Assembly (NCBI GenBank): GCA_014607495.2 | Contig: CP053160.1 | Location: 8,184,001 to 8,248,000 of the forward strand | DNA from: Carposina sasakii | Taxonomy: Eukaryota > Arthropoda > Insecta > Lepidoptera > Carposinidae | DNA length: 64,000 nucleotides | Direction: 5' to 3' | In this document: positions 11,926-22,664 of the stretch, piece after piece | How positions within the stretch are numbered: position 1 is the stretch's first letter | Layout of the letters: the number at the start of each line of letters is the position of its first letter | Position numbers and translations under genes: made by a program | Notes under the pieces: generated by a model | What the model was told of the DNA's origin: nothing | The model's database searches: none | The model's input: the letters and a program-made list of their open reading frames with translations, nothing else

Positions 11926-12090
11926 ATGTAATCACGCCTTTATCCCTTACGGGATAAGGCCGATAGAACCACATGGCGCCACTTCTGACCAATTTTGAGG
12001 GTATAGTTGAGATGTGCAAGTTCGGTTAGTAGTGACAGGTGGTCAGCCCATCGCCTACAAAACACTAAGACCCTCTTGTCCCGTAATAAT
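11926..12090 (-). mobile_element. Family H, partial copy 2
   Basis: Reverse-oriented match to the right two-thirds of 10815-11066: 'aatcacgcctttatccctta', 'cttctgaccaattttgaggg', 'gaccctcttgtccc'. Confidence 0.65.
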
Positions 12091-12603
12091 AATTAATCAT
12101 AATATTTATTATTAACGAATAAAAGAGACCCGCAACATCATCCGTATAATATCTTTTTGTCATTCCCGTCTTGATATCCGAGAAATATATTCTTTATTTT
12201 CATTCTTAGCAGAGTCCAAATATATAGTTATACGTTGTCAGTCAGTAATTTATTAATACAATAGTTCATTTATGAGTCGATAAAGGAAGAAAGTTTGCCC
12301 TTTGGCTGATACCACAGACCACCCAGCAGTTGTCTGTGGCTGATTGAGACAACATAAGCCGATAATAATTAGATTTTGTCTTAAGACATTCTATCGAGTT
12401 ATTACTGTGTGGTATAGTTTACCTACATATAATATAATAAGAAAGAATTTTAAATGAATAGCTCATATAACAATGTAGTGAGTAGCTATGCGCCAGTACC
12501 AAGCTGCGTGCAAACGCAGCACCACACGATTCGCTCAACGAAGCATGAAAATACAGTTGAAGTTGATTGTCAAATCTGAAAATTGTTACTGAATCAATGA
12601 GTA
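12091..12603. other. Intergenic, nothing recognised
   Basis: No gene. A small imperfect inverted repeat ('ccacagacca' and 'tgtctgtgg') lies at about 12311-12340. Confidence 0.35.
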
Positions 12604-12914
12604 CAGGGGGTCTACTCTGAAATGCCGCTTTCGAATCTTTCGGTCCGACCGAAGCCCGACCGAATCGAAGCCTTTGACAGCCTTTGACTCTACTACGAAA
12701 TTGCTTCGGATTCATTCATCTGAGTTCACAACTCATTCGGAACCATAGAGAATAATTCACATTGACTAATATTATAAGCTTTCTATTATCTGTCAAATAG
12801 AGTTCGATGGGTCCGAATGAAAAAACGGCGCGACTGATCCGATCGAAGGAAGTTCGTAGCAGGAAACACTTCGGCCGATACTTCGTTTATCGTCACTTCA
12901 GAGTAGACCTCCTG
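12604..12914 (-). mobile_element. Palindromic MITE family E, copy 2
   Basis: Ends 'cagggggtctactctgaa' and 'ttcagagtagacctcctg'. The interior is the reverse complement of copy 1 plus about 40 extra bp near 12690-12735. Two copies in opposite orientation 3 kb apart support a mobile family. Confidence 0.78.
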
Positions 12915-13317
12915 AATATATTGCTTTTACGAAACCTTTAAATATCTTTTATCATCCATCTTGTGCAGTCACATAATACGTAGGTGGACGACCCTACCAT
13001 ATACTACAACAATAACATAGTAATTCATATCACTCAGCGCTGAAGACTTTTTATTTTCTTATGTATATCGCCTAAATAGCGCATCTTTACAACACTCCTG
13101 TCCATCTTGTATCTTGACAAAACTATTATGTTGGCTTTCCAATAACAAAAAATATCTATAAGTATCTCTAGTATATCATGTAAAATGCTTGCCGACCGAA
13201 TCGGATAAAAAGCAGACATCGTCTGCGTTTCAGTAATACATAAAGGATATTAGGACATTTTCTGTTATTTATTATCCCAGGTGGACGCCGGAGAAATACC
13301 TACTCAAACTACCTATA
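12915..13317. other. Intergenic, nothing recognised
   Basis: No gene or matched repeat found. Confidence 0.35.
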
Positions 13318-13701
13318 CAGAGTGTTTTTTGGTGACCACCCTTAACGAAGGGTACGTACTCTATACATCAAATAAAGTAAGTTTATGCCAAAAAAAATGG
13401 TGGGAAACGATGTAATTTTTTTTTGAAAAAAAAAAATTATTCTTTGATTGGGCAAAATTTATAGTGTCCAGTGTTTATGCTAGTTTTTTCATAGACAGAT
13501 ATTAATTATTTCTCGTGAAAAAATCTTGCTACACGCGTCAATGTGCATTTATGCAGTAAAACGCAGTCTATTTACTCAACTTTGGACCCTAATATTTTGG
13601 AAACCAGACACTTCCCATGCATGTTTCCATGGAGAAAAATGATCGTGATGACGAGGAGATTCCGTAGTTTTCGGGAACGTTGACGACCAAAAATCATCCT
13701 G
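13318..13701 (-). mobile_element. MITE family A, copy 2
   Basis: TA-flanked, running from 'cagagtgttttttggtgacc' to 'gaccaaaaatcatcctg-ta'. It is the reverse complement of the copy at 32567-32948, with conserved blocks 'cgtacccttcgttaag', 'actataaattttgccc' type and 'aactttggaccctaatattt'. Confidence 0.8.
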
Positions 13702-14084
13702 TATAGTGTGCTCTCGGATAATTTTTGAGCCAATAAACCTGTCCGTGCAGTAACGGTAATCCGTACTTTCCGCACCATAAATGAACTATTTTACCGTCCC
13801 AATTAACCTGACTTTATTGCGTACAGTTTTCTTTATTTGTTTCAGCCGCTGAGCCTGTGTTAGGCCGACGTTTTGACAATGTAGGTACTAGTAGATAGGA
13901 CAGCAGAGCAAAAACTCCGAAATGAGGGATTTTCTGACAAGTTAAAATAACTGTCAAAAATAGAGGGCGTGAGCGCATCATCCTCCCTAGCTGCTCCCCC
14001 TTCACCTCTCCCTCCTACGTGACCAATGATAAAACAGAATTTCGGGATGGTGATTTGTATATTTTTGATTTGATTTGATTTGTA
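13702..14084. other. Intergenic, nothing recognised
   Basis: No supportable gene or element. Confidence 0.35.
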
Positions 14085-14172
14085 TATTGTGATTTCAAGT
14101 CTTAAATTTTGTGGATAGGTTCTCTACAGTGGGCTATTTACGTAGCTTTTCGCTTAACATACCCTTTCTGTT
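14085..14172 (+). mobile_element. MITE family B right-end fragment
   Basis: 'cttaaattttgtggatagg', 'gtgggctatttacgtagc' and 'ttcgcttaacataccctttc' match the right half of 17188-17444. The terminal TA-flanked end is damaged. Confidence 0.65.
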
Positions 14173-14224
14173 ATATGGACGGTACATTTATGACACACTG
14201 GCTGCATATGCACGCTCCTGTACC

Positions 14225-14415
14225 CCAAATTATTAATTATTAATATTTACATAATGATTTCAATTTAAGGCATAATGTTCTTTTAATTTTAACTTTAATT
14301 TATTGATTTTAATTTATTGTATTATTTGATTTTATTTTAATTGTATTTGTGATGTTTTGGATTTTAATTATCTGAATAAATTAACTTTATTATTATTATT
14401 ATTATTATTATATAT
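14225..14415 (+). mobile_element. LINE 3' tail ending in (TTA)n
   Basis: An AT-rich stretch with 'gaataaattaactttat' runs into about seven TTA units (14389-14410). This resembles microsatellite-tailed 3' ends of insect LINEs. No coding sequence remains. Confidence 0.4.
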
Positions 14416-14912
14416 CTGCATATGGGTTATAATTTTACGGTCATGCAAGCAAAGTTGCGAGCATTAACTAGTTCATATCAATTCAAGCAGCTGTTGGTCT
14501 CAGAGACCGTGATGGTTATTGTTAAGCCTTGGCAAAGGCCCAAATTTGTAATATAGCCTGAGTAGCCACACAAACAAAACGTATCGTAATCCTTATACTA
14601 CTACTCGTATAATACACATAGAGATACAATTTCACAACATACAAGATTCAAGATCAAAGTAAATAATAGTGAAATTTGTAGGCTTAAGTAAATTCAGACA
14701 TGGCACTGTTGAAATACTAGACTCGATTTATAGATACTACTAGCTGTTGCCTACGTCTCCGCTCGCGTGGATGTTGCTTACGTGTATGAGGTAAAAAACT
14801 AGTTTATGATCTATTCTCAGAGTTAGTAAACACACATACAAAATTTAATAAAAATCGGCTTAACCGTTTCGTACGATTTTGGTTACAAACACCGCGACAC
14901 GAGAATTTTAGA
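14416..14912. other. Intergenic with RTE-type tail remnant
   Basis: About 14738-14905 ('actagctgttgcctacgtct', 'taaaaatcggcttaaccg', 'aaacaccgcgacac') resembles RTE-type LINE 3' sequence, decayed. The rest is unassigned. Confidence 0.4.
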
Positions 14913-15287
14913 CAGGTGATTTTTGGTCGTCAACGTTCCCGAAAACTACGAAATCTTCTAATCATCACGATCATTTATCTCTATGGAAGCATACCTGGAA
15001 AGTGTCTAGTTCCCGAGATATTAGGGTCCAAAGTTGAGTAAATAGACTGCGTTTTCTGCGTAAGTGCCAATAGACGCGCGTAACAAGATTTTTTACGAGA
15101 AATTTTTAATATCTATTTATGAAAAACTAGTATAAACACTGCACACTATAAATTTCGCCCGATCAAGTAATAAAAAAAATCAAAAAAATTTACATCATTT
15201 TCCAGCATGTTTTTTGGCATAAACTTACTTTACTTGATCTATAGAGTACGTACCCTTCGTTAAGGGTAGTAACGAAAAAACAACCTG
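14913..15287 (+). mobile_element. MITE family A, copy 3
   Basis: It starts 'caggtgatttttggtcgtca' and ends 'gaaaaaacaacctg-ta'. The full-length interior matches copies 2 and 4. Non-coding. Confidence 0.8.
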
Positions 15288-15799
15288 TATATAGGTACTA
15301 TATGTTAGATAATTATAATCATAAAATCGACTTAACCCTCACTTCGGCCAGAATGTTTTTTATTAGTTCTTCCAAGAAACCTTTAATTATACCTATCAGT
15401 GATGTCCCTAGCAATCAAAGTCCGTCCACGTCCCTAATAAAAATACCTAAAAGATTAACTTGTTCGCTGGAGTATTAACGATCGATGGAATTTCCCAAGA
15501 GACTCGTATATTTATTACTATGTTGAGTGAAAAAACGTACTGTCCTGAATATACCTATATATATTTTATGTGTGTTTTTAATAGAGTCAGCTTTCTTGCT
15601 TCCAAATTGGCATAAAGCTATGTTCGAATAGGTAAGAAGCTTTCTAATACTGGCTTCTCACGGTGCGTGATTTTGCGGATCATCACGGACTGCCGACGAA
15701 TATGGGCAGACACGCACCTAACTTGTCCTTGTAAATGTAAATGCTGGACATTTGCTGGATTTTATGAATTGTAGGTACGAGTATATACTGTATGCAGGG
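15288..15799. other. Intergenic, nothing recognised
   Basis: No gene. About 15655-15700 contains 'cacggtgcgtgatt' next to an inverse motif, but no clear element boundary. Confidence 0.35.
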
Positions 15800-16082
15800 T
15801 TTGGCTGTTTCCCAGGCAAATACTTAAAATTTTACTTTGTGCTATTATCCAAGGCCCAATTAAACAAAATTCACTATTTAAAAAAAATAAAACAAATGTC
15901 GGAAAATATTGCTTATTCCTGCAAAAATTTGGAGTGGTCACTTTATTTTTTTTATTTGTACGGAAAACAAACAGTGATATTTACTCAGTTATAAACTAAT
16001 TAGGAAACTGTACACCAATTAGATATTTTCGCTTAGAATGATCGCTTAGAGTATTTAGAATCATAGTCTGAAGTCACACACA
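15800..16082 (+). mobile_element. MITE family D, decayed copy 3
   Basis: 'cccaggcaaatacttaaaat', 'aaggcccaattaaacaaa' and 'agaatcatagtctgaagt' follow the order seen in the better copy at 60078-60382. The terminal inverted repeats are eroded. Confidence 0.55.
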
Positions 16083-16493
16083 TTATATTTATTGCTAGCA
16101 AAGCATACCCTTTACCTTAACACCAGCTTATACACCCACATCAACCAATAGCCCTTCCGTATAACATTAGCACAATCGGCGACTCACCGTGCGTGGTCAT
16201 CTGTTTTGTTGCGCTAATTGCCACCGCGAGGAAGTGGGTCGGAGCACTTTGTTATTACTTCACTATATCGCCCACTCGCGACGACAACGTGATATTATGA
16301 GTTGTAAGCATTTTCATTTTATAGTTTATTTATTTATTTCACACTCTACGCATTATAATTATGTACATCTTAGGCCACGGTAGTGCCCAGCCAAGACGAG
16401 ATAAAAACTAAGCGCAAGGGCACTACTTTTCTAGAAATGTTTTGACGTTTTTTAACATAATATATGCTAAAAATGTACTTGATTGTGACGCAA
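16083..16493. other. Intergenic, nothing recognised
   Basis: No supportable gene. Confidence 0.35.
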
Positions 16494-16918
16494 AACTTGT
16501 GGGTACTAAGCAACTGTATACAGGATGTTTCTGACAGCCATGCAAATATTGGTATGGTGACTTCAGACCACGATTCTGAGATGAAAACCAGTAAAAATTT
16601 TCGCAGAAAAAAATCCTAAATTTTCCGACTTTATTTATTTATTCGGGAAACAATAGTGTAGTTCGTTTTAGTAAGCCTTAAATAAAATTTCTTTCCTGCG
16701 AGTAATAACACTGTCGTATAACTCAAAACAATGGTACTTGTTCAGTATCTCAGTATTTGCCTGGCTGTCAACCTATATAAATAGAAAGATAATCATATAT
16801 CAGATACGACCCGAAAACAAACATCGATATTCATCAATACACATTACACCTACCGGGATTTAAATCCGTAAGGTATATCGCGGCAGGCAGAGTCAGCCAA
16901 CTGCACTAATCGCTTGTC
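16494..16918 (-). mobile_element. SINE family S1, copy c, split by a MITE
   Basis: The left part 'gtgggtactaagcaactgta' and the right part (from 'tataaatagaaagata' to 'cactaatcgcttgtc') are the two halves of one minus-strand S1 element. They are separated by MITE D at 16521-16774. The B-box region has decayed ('gggatttaaatcc'). Confidence 0.65.
16521..16774 (+). mobile_element. MITE family D, copy 1
   Basis: The left end 'ta-caggatgtttctgacagc' and right end 'tgcctggctgtcaacct' are inverted relative to one another. It sits in the conserved 'ggtatataaatac' block of an S1 SINE, consistent with insertion at TA. The same family is at 60078-60382. Confidence 0.72.
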
Positions 16919-17157
16919 AAAAACAAAGATCCATGTTCAAAAACAGACAACACGGTCGCCTGTGAACTGCCTCGAATGCCTAGTAATTAACGGTAATAGC
17001 TGAACGTGTACCGCCAGTGTATGAATGACTGTCGTTAATCAAACGCAGGTCGTCAGGCAACACAGAGGCAGAATTGAAAACGCCGGCTAAGCAAAGATAT
17101 TTATGTGGCTATACTCACGGCTGTGTTGGAGACAGCTCGTAATTTTCCAGTTTTCTA

Positions 17158-17545
17158 CGGACTATTGGTGTAGTTGGTAGCATAATACAGGGTGTAACAA
17201 AAAGGGTATGTTAAGCGAAAAGCTATGTAAATAGCCCACTATAGAGAACCTATCTACAAAATTTGAGACTCTAAATCACATTTTTATTTTTCAAGATTGT
17301 ATGAAAATTTCTGATATATTTAAAAATTCTCCATACTACCGGGAAAAATAAACATGTGATTTCGGGTCTCAAATTTTGTGGACAGATTCCCTACAATGGG
17401 CTATTTACATAGCTTTTCGCTTAACATACCCTTTTTGTTACACATGGAAGGTCTTTGGTTGGTAGTGACCCGGCTCGTGACGCCATAGGTCCTGGGTTCG
17501 AATCTGGGTGCAAACATGAATATATGCTATAGAAATGTGTCTATG
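17158..17545 (+). mobile_element. SINE family S1, copy d, split by a MITE
   Basis: The S1 head 'ggactattggtgtagttggt' ends at about 17182. The S1 sequence resumes at 17445 with 'ggtctttggttggtag', then 'cgccataggtcctgggttcg'. Part of the head appears on both sides of the MITE, so the junction is not a simple TA duplication. The S1 body is largely missing 3' of the tRNA-like part. Confidence 0.6.
17188..17444 (+). mobile_element. MITE family B, best copy
   Basis: Long inverted ends ('cagggtgtaacaaaaagggt' and 'accctttttgttacac') extend about 70-100 bp inward with 'tatgttaagcgaaaagct' and its inverse. About 257 bp, non-coding, TA at the left flank. Fragments of the same family are at about 4.0, 14.1, 20.7, 24.2, 37.0 and 43.0 kb. 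Confidence 0.8.
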
Positions 17546-17672
17546 GGATCTGCATTATGATCCTGTAGGTCTGGCTTTACGTACGTAAATGTTTGTATAT
17601 AGGTATATGTAAAAAACTGTATGAGGTTGTTGCAACCAAAAGATCTGTATAGAGTCAGTAATAGTACCTATC

Positions 17673-17967
17673 GCTCTTACCGCTTAGGGTAAAGACATAC
17701 GGACTGCAATTCAACTGCAAGTCGACTGCAAAATTGCAGATCCGGTACAGTTTCAATGCAGTTGGCACGACTGCAATGAAACTGCAAGCCCACTGCACGT
17801 GAACGTAACTATCGTACCGTACACTGGTCGGTGTAATTGCACGTTACGTGCAGTTGGTTTGCAGTTTCACTACGATCGTGCAAACTGCATTCAAACTACA
17901 CCAGAACAGCAATTTTGCAGTCGACTAGCAGTTGAATTGCAATCCGTGTGTCCTAAGCGGTAGGAGC
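17673..17967. mobile_element. Palindromic MITE family F with repeated CTGCA motifs
   Basis: Ends of about 55 bp are inverted: 'taccgcttagggtaaagaca' and 'gtgtgtcctaagcggta', continuing through 'gcaattcaactgcaagtcga' and its inverse. The interior is studded with 'ctgcaa/ttgcag' words. About 295 bp, non-coding; no second copy in the window. Confidence 0.75.
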
Positions 17968-18790
17968 AGTATACGACGCGTCACTGCGATTCAATAACGA
18001 CACCGTAGTTGTAGCAGAGATAGTTGTATGCAGAGCTTGTTATGAAATAGGTATGGATATATCGCATGAAATAATTAATTTGCATAAGTACAAGATTAGA
18101 ATTGAAAAATATTAGAGAAAGTTGGAAACATTCGAACAAATGTATAAAGCATTCTATTTAATATTTTATTTATTTTATTACTATTTAAAGGTTATAATTC
18201 AGATACAATCTTGAAGTTGATTGATATATTGGTTTCTATTGGCAATGTACAAATATAAACGCAAATTACCTTCTTTGATTTTTTGTATACCTATTTTACA
18301 TAAATCAATATTCATATACTTTGCAATACCTGATTTTACAGTAAGGTCTTAAATAATAACCAACGGTATATAAGTACATAGTTATACCGACTAACAGCCA
18401 ATTTCTATAACTGATCTTGAGAGATTTTTTGTAAATCTCAGATTTAATCTTCATTTGTTTTCATGCAAAATTTCAAATTAGGATTCCAGATTCTTTTTGA
18501 TCTCTTGTATTGAAATGGCCGTTAAGACAAATCTAAAGATATGTCTCAATCTCAAATGCGACAAGTCGTTTAGACTTTAGAGTTATGAATGTGTGCTAAA
18601 TAAATATACATACAAACTGTTAAAACTTTAATTCTGTTTCTCCCTCTTCTAATCGTCCTATCTCTTTTCCTCGCCGCGGACGCTGGCCACGTGTGTTTCG
18701 TTCGCCCCGCCACACTAGTAGTTGCAGTTGTCTGACCACCGCGGTACTGACCTCGCGTCTCGGTCAGTGAATTGTTGTATATAAATATAA
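17968..18790. other. Intergenic; GC-rich patch at about 18655-18765
   Basis: No gene. 18655-18765 is unusually GC-rich for the neighbourhood ('ccgcggacgctggccacg'), but I see no frame or splice context that supports an exon. Confidence 0.35.

Positions 18791-18791
<1 letters not shown>

Positions 18792-18822
<31 letters not shown>
18792..18822. repeat. (TG)n microsatellite
   Basis: About 15 uninterrupted TG units. Confidence 0.95.
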
Positions 18823-18827
<5 letters not shown>

Positions 18828-19267
18828 ACCTACCCAATCAGAGTGCCCTTACCCTAAAGGTGGACTATAGTGAACTGTGAACCTAAACCCCACGATAAAT
18901 TCCGCGCGGAAGAAAAGGATCACGGAGCCTACAAAAGTACTTTGACCTACCTATTTTTACATCGCAGTCCCCCCTACCTAATCATAAACACATACAAACT
19001 GATATTCATCTTTTTATTCTGGCGGAGTTGGGTAAAAATAACACTTCAAAGTTAATATATAAACATATAAAGGCGACTTTAGCTCCCACTCTCGATCTTC
19101 CATCGTTCCCATCAAATGGTGCTAGTAGAGTATAAAAAGCATTGTCCAATCACAAAACGTCACGTGCACCCTCTAACCATCAGGCTGTATGTACACTTCG
19201 TAGGGGAAGGACATGGAGGAGAAGGTATAAGCAAAGTTTGATTATACAAAATGCGCCTAAATTGATT
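18823..19267. other. Intergenic, nothing recognised
   Basis: No supportable gene or element. Confidence 0.35.
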
Positions 19268-19725
19268 CTAACACTGTGGTGTCGGCAGAGTAGGAAAGCA
19301 CAACAGTTTGCCCGTGGGTATTGTAAGCGGTGATAGCCCAGTGGTTAAGACGTGCACCTTCCAAGCGGAGGCGTAAATTCGATCCCAGTCACGGGCCTGT
19401 GACCAATGAAATAATTTCATGTACAGATTTTAATGTTGCAAAATTGTCAGCTCGTGCCTCGGAAAGCACGTAAAACCGTTGGTCCTGCGCCTGATCTCTC
19501 TCCAGTCGTGTCGGCTTTCCGTCCCATCGGACTATGAGAGTAACGGAATAGAGAGTGCATCTGTGTTTGCGTACACACTTGTGCACTATAATATCTCCTG
19601 CGTACCTGGCCAATCTTCATAGAGATTGGTCGCCTTGACCGAAATACGGTCGGAGATCATCATTGTAAGAGGCGATTAAGGTTTTCCGAGAGGCGGGCTG
19701 CAACTTTACAATTCTCATTTTCCCA
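19268..19725 (+). mobile_element. Retroposon family G, copy 5, split by SINE S2
   Basis: Left part 'actgtggtgtcggcagagta...cccgtgggta' and right part 'gtaagaggcgattaagg...gcgggctgc' join into the family G order seen at 34893-35155. The interruption is exactly the S2 copy at 19328-19661. Both ends of the G copy are decayed. Confidence 0.65.
19328..19661 (+). mobile_element. SINE family S2, full copy b, with target duplication
   Basis: The head 'cggtgatagcccagtggtta' carries a textbook A box, followed by B box 'attcgatccc' and a body ending 'cggagatcatc'. An 8-bp direct repeat ATTGTAAG (19320-19327 and 19662-19669) brackets it, so both ends are defined. It is highly similar to copy a at 7925-8263 in opposite orientation. 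The encoded peptide shadows are not genes. Confidence 0.88.
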
Positions 19726-20175
19726 TTCCTGTAGAAATTTCGGAAAATACTCTCTTAAATTTTAGCTTACTACGCTCAATTTGTTTGGCTATGAGTTATC
19801 CCATATTGTTATAGCTTTGGTTAGTCTGTGCATTCGATAACGTTTCAGACATTTGCAACGTCTGTCTTTTGACTTTAAACGATTTTAAAATTTAGCGCTA
19901 TACGATATGTGTAACAAAACGTGTATGGTTGTGGTTTGGTTTTTGATAAATACGTTCAATACCAGCGCGATTGCCCGGAGCTTCATTAATTTGCATCTCC
20001 TTTCAGTCCGTCGTCCACGAACACACGCTGTTTCTATTTCGACTGGAGTGGTCCCTTTGTGTGGTCCACTTTGCGGGGATAATGCGCCGAATGGAAACGT
20101 TGACATTACGATACTACGTCCAACTGTTGGTATTATAGTTGTATATAGTAGGTATAACAAAAGAGGTATATTATA
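19726..20175. other. Intergenic, nothing recognised
   Basis: Overlapping open frames on both strands (19885-20235) show no domain, signal or conserved motif and I treat them as chance. Confidence 0.35.
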
Positions 20176-20177
20176 GA

Positions 20178-20490
20178 CTAGTGGACGCCCGCGACAGAAA
20201 AGACAAAATGTCGAAATCATCCGGGATAAAAACATTTTCTCGGGATAAAAAGTTGCCTATTTGTTAAGTGGGACCTGTCACAATATATTCCTGAAAATTG
20301 CATCGAAATCGTTTCTGAGATTAATGTGCACAAACGCACAGACAAACCGACAAACAAACAAAAATTCCTAAAATCATTCTTTTGGGTACTATTGCGTTGA
20401 TAAAGGTATTCTATAATATTTTTTCTTATATATCTTCCATGTACAAACAGCGATCCTTTTTATTATATGTACCTATATAGATAAATGCTA
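20178..20490 (-). mobile_element. RTE-type LINE tail, copy 1
   Basis: 'gtggacgcccgcgac', 'aatcatccgggataaaaaca', 'taagtgggacctgtcacaat' and 'atatatcttccatgtacaaa' match 30428-30745 almost throughout. The 'gtccgcg' type block marks lepidopteran RTE 3' ends. Orientation (3' end at left) is inferred from other RTE tails. Confidence 0.65.
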
Positions 20491-20893
20491 TTATACGAGC
20501 GCCGAGTCTTCAAGATTAATATTGTATATTTTATTAATAACATGTAGTACCGCGTAGGTGCTACCACTCATGCACTTATTTTAGAGTAGGGTATCCTGTT
20601 TTTTTTTATTTGTGGGTAGTTTGTACGGTTCCGTCCTGAGTTGTCGTCCGATAGTCATTCGCAAGTAACTGCTCAACCAAACACGTTAAGCTTTTTTCGC
20701 ACTTGTACCCTTAAATGCTATGATAATTGGCCACTATAGAGAAATCAACCGCAAATTTGAGACTTGCAATCGCGTTTTCCAGGTAGTATGAAGGATTCTT
20801 AAACGACTCATAAATATTCCTTATTGTACACAAGCCATTAAAGTAAATACAGAGTATAAAAGAAATGCATATACGAGTAAAGCGTGCTTATAT
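20491..20893. other. Intergenic with family B MITE remnant
   Basis: About 20705-20790 ('actatagagaaatcaacc', 'aaatttgagacttgcaatcg') is a decayed piece of MITE B. The rest is unassigned. Confidence 0.4.
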
Positions 20894-21034
20894 CTTCACT
20901 ATGGGTGCGCCCACCACCGGGCCCTACACCCTCCACTGACCCTCGGATCTAATAACTCGTAACTGCGAAAACAGGCACTTGCACCTAGCATGCAAGACAT
21001 TGCACTATTCCGAATTGTAACGCCTAATACAATT
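20894..21034. mobile_element. Repeat family L, copy 1 (right end present)
   Basis: 'ttcactatgggtgcgcccac', 'ccctacaccctccactga' and 'gcacctagcatgcaagaca' match 61003-61187. The right edge 'ccgaattgtaacgcctaata' is the inverse of the left edge of the other copy. That suggests a TIR element in which each copy lost one end. Confidence 0.65.
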
Positions 21035-21644
21035 TCATTTATAAAACAGTTATGCTTATATCTGCAAGAATGTTTATAGTTTTTTTTTAAATATTAACAT
21101 GTGATGACAAGCCTAAAATATACCTATAATGAATAGATGTTTTATAGTGGGCCAGGATAGAGAGTTGAACGTGCAATATGGGGAGGCCCAGCAGTGGGCC
21201 ACTATTAGGAAGGTTCTTCCTTTTGGAAAAATTGGCATAGTAGACAAGAAAAGAATAAACATTTTCATACAGAGTGAACGTTGGTTTAATCTTAGAGATA
21301 GAGTTAGCAAACCTCCAGCAAAGTGATTTGTCTCAGGTGGCTCTAATTAAAGATATAAGTACTACAGTTAATCCAATACCAATGTAAAGAAATAGGCGTA
21401 CTTTTCATGAACTTACTAAAAATGTATGAAATACTGTAACAAATATATAGACACTAGCGCTACTGTCAGTGGTTTCTTAAATTGTACGAGACGATCCACC
21501 CTCGTTTTAGTGAGTAAGGTTTAAAATTAATTCTCCGTGAGATTTTGTTACCAAAAAGTACTGAGAATAAAATTACACTCATATAATTTTTTATTTACAT
21601 TGTAAATACTAAAGCTTATGTCTGCAACGCATACTTTCCTGTTT
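21035..21644. other. Intergenic, nothing recognised
   Basis: No gene. Opposite-strand short frames at 21113-21326 carry no motif. Confidence 0.35.
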
Positions 21645-21900
21645 CGGTCACATAATGCGGAGAGATGGTGATAGCCTTAAAAATTGGTAATTTTTGGCAA
21701 TACCGAAGGAAAGAGATCGCAAGACCGGCCACCAACACGATGGTCTGACCAAGTGAAAGGGGTCTCATCCCTACCTGGATTCTACGAGGTGGTGAAGGCT
21801 GCTTCTGACCGGAATCGATAGAAAAGAAGCGTTCACTTGAAAAGCTCCAGTGACCACGATTCTCAGTAATAAGGGACCGACTAGAGAGAGAGAGAGAGTA
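21645..21900 (+). pseudogene. RTE-type reverse transcriptase C-terminal remnant
   Basis: Translated on the plus strand, about 21700-21830 gives a decayed RTE-like C-terminus (a 'RPPTRWSDQVK' block followed by 'AASDRN'), then a stop. It ends in a (GA)n tail at 21885-21898. These short blocks are the usual end of insect RTE ORFs. Upstream domains are absent, so it is a 5'-truncated dead copy. Confidence 0.65.
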
Positions 21901-22660
21901 AATACTAAGATAAATATTTTTATTTTTTATATTACAAATTAAATTAAATAAAAAAGTTAAGCACTTAAAAAGGATGCAATTACTTTTAGTAAATGTCTCA
22001 TTAATTTAAAACAAAAGTATACGAATTCAGCTTTTCATGCTGGATACACGAAATCATAAGTATTTGTTTCAATTTTGTTGGTGACTTAACAAAATGAGAT
22101 TTAATATACAGGATGTTACACAAAAAGGTATGTTAATAGTCCCCTACAACATTTTAAATAATATCCTTCTAGCTTATAATAACCCTTAAAATACGCGATA
22201 CTAATGTCTGATGCGGGGCATCACTAGAATACATCAGCTGCATCTCCTTCCGTGCATGTTGTATGAGTCGACTAAGAAAGTCAGAGGCGTTCTCTCAGAC
22301 CAGTTTTGCATTCACAGGCATAATAAGCTCTGGCCTCGCTTTGCTAAGCTATAGGTCCTATAGGTACCTCCATTACAATTCAGCAGTTCTCGCTACCCCG
22401 ATGTACCTATATGCACACTTTAATATATTCCATCATAACTTTTCTGCTTCATCAGGGCTCATCAATCGTGGTACCTTCCGGCGGCTAGGGGTGCCGCTCT
22501 ATTTATTACCAAGCCAAAGTAAAAAGCCTATTTGAGTTTTATTTCTCACTAGCTGATGCTTGCTACTTCGCCCGTGTGACCGTGATTATAGTCTGTGTGT
22601 GATTTTGATGTATTAATTGTAATTAATTAATTGTAATAACTTATGCATGTATGTATGTGT
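21901..22660. other. Intergenic; repeat K fragment at 22195-22285
   Basis: About 22195-22285 ('acatcagctgcatctccttc', 'gtatgagtcgactaag') is repeat K, the same sequence type the Jockey element inserted into. 22107-22160 starts like a family B MITE ('acaggatgttacacaaaaag') but decays quickly. Confidence 0.45.
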
Positions 22661-22664
22661 GTAT

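Noticed and set aside
19885..20235. 116-codon minus-strand frame as a gene
   Set aside because: No motif, overlapping frames on both strands, and part of it lies in an RTE tail that recurs at 30.4 kb.
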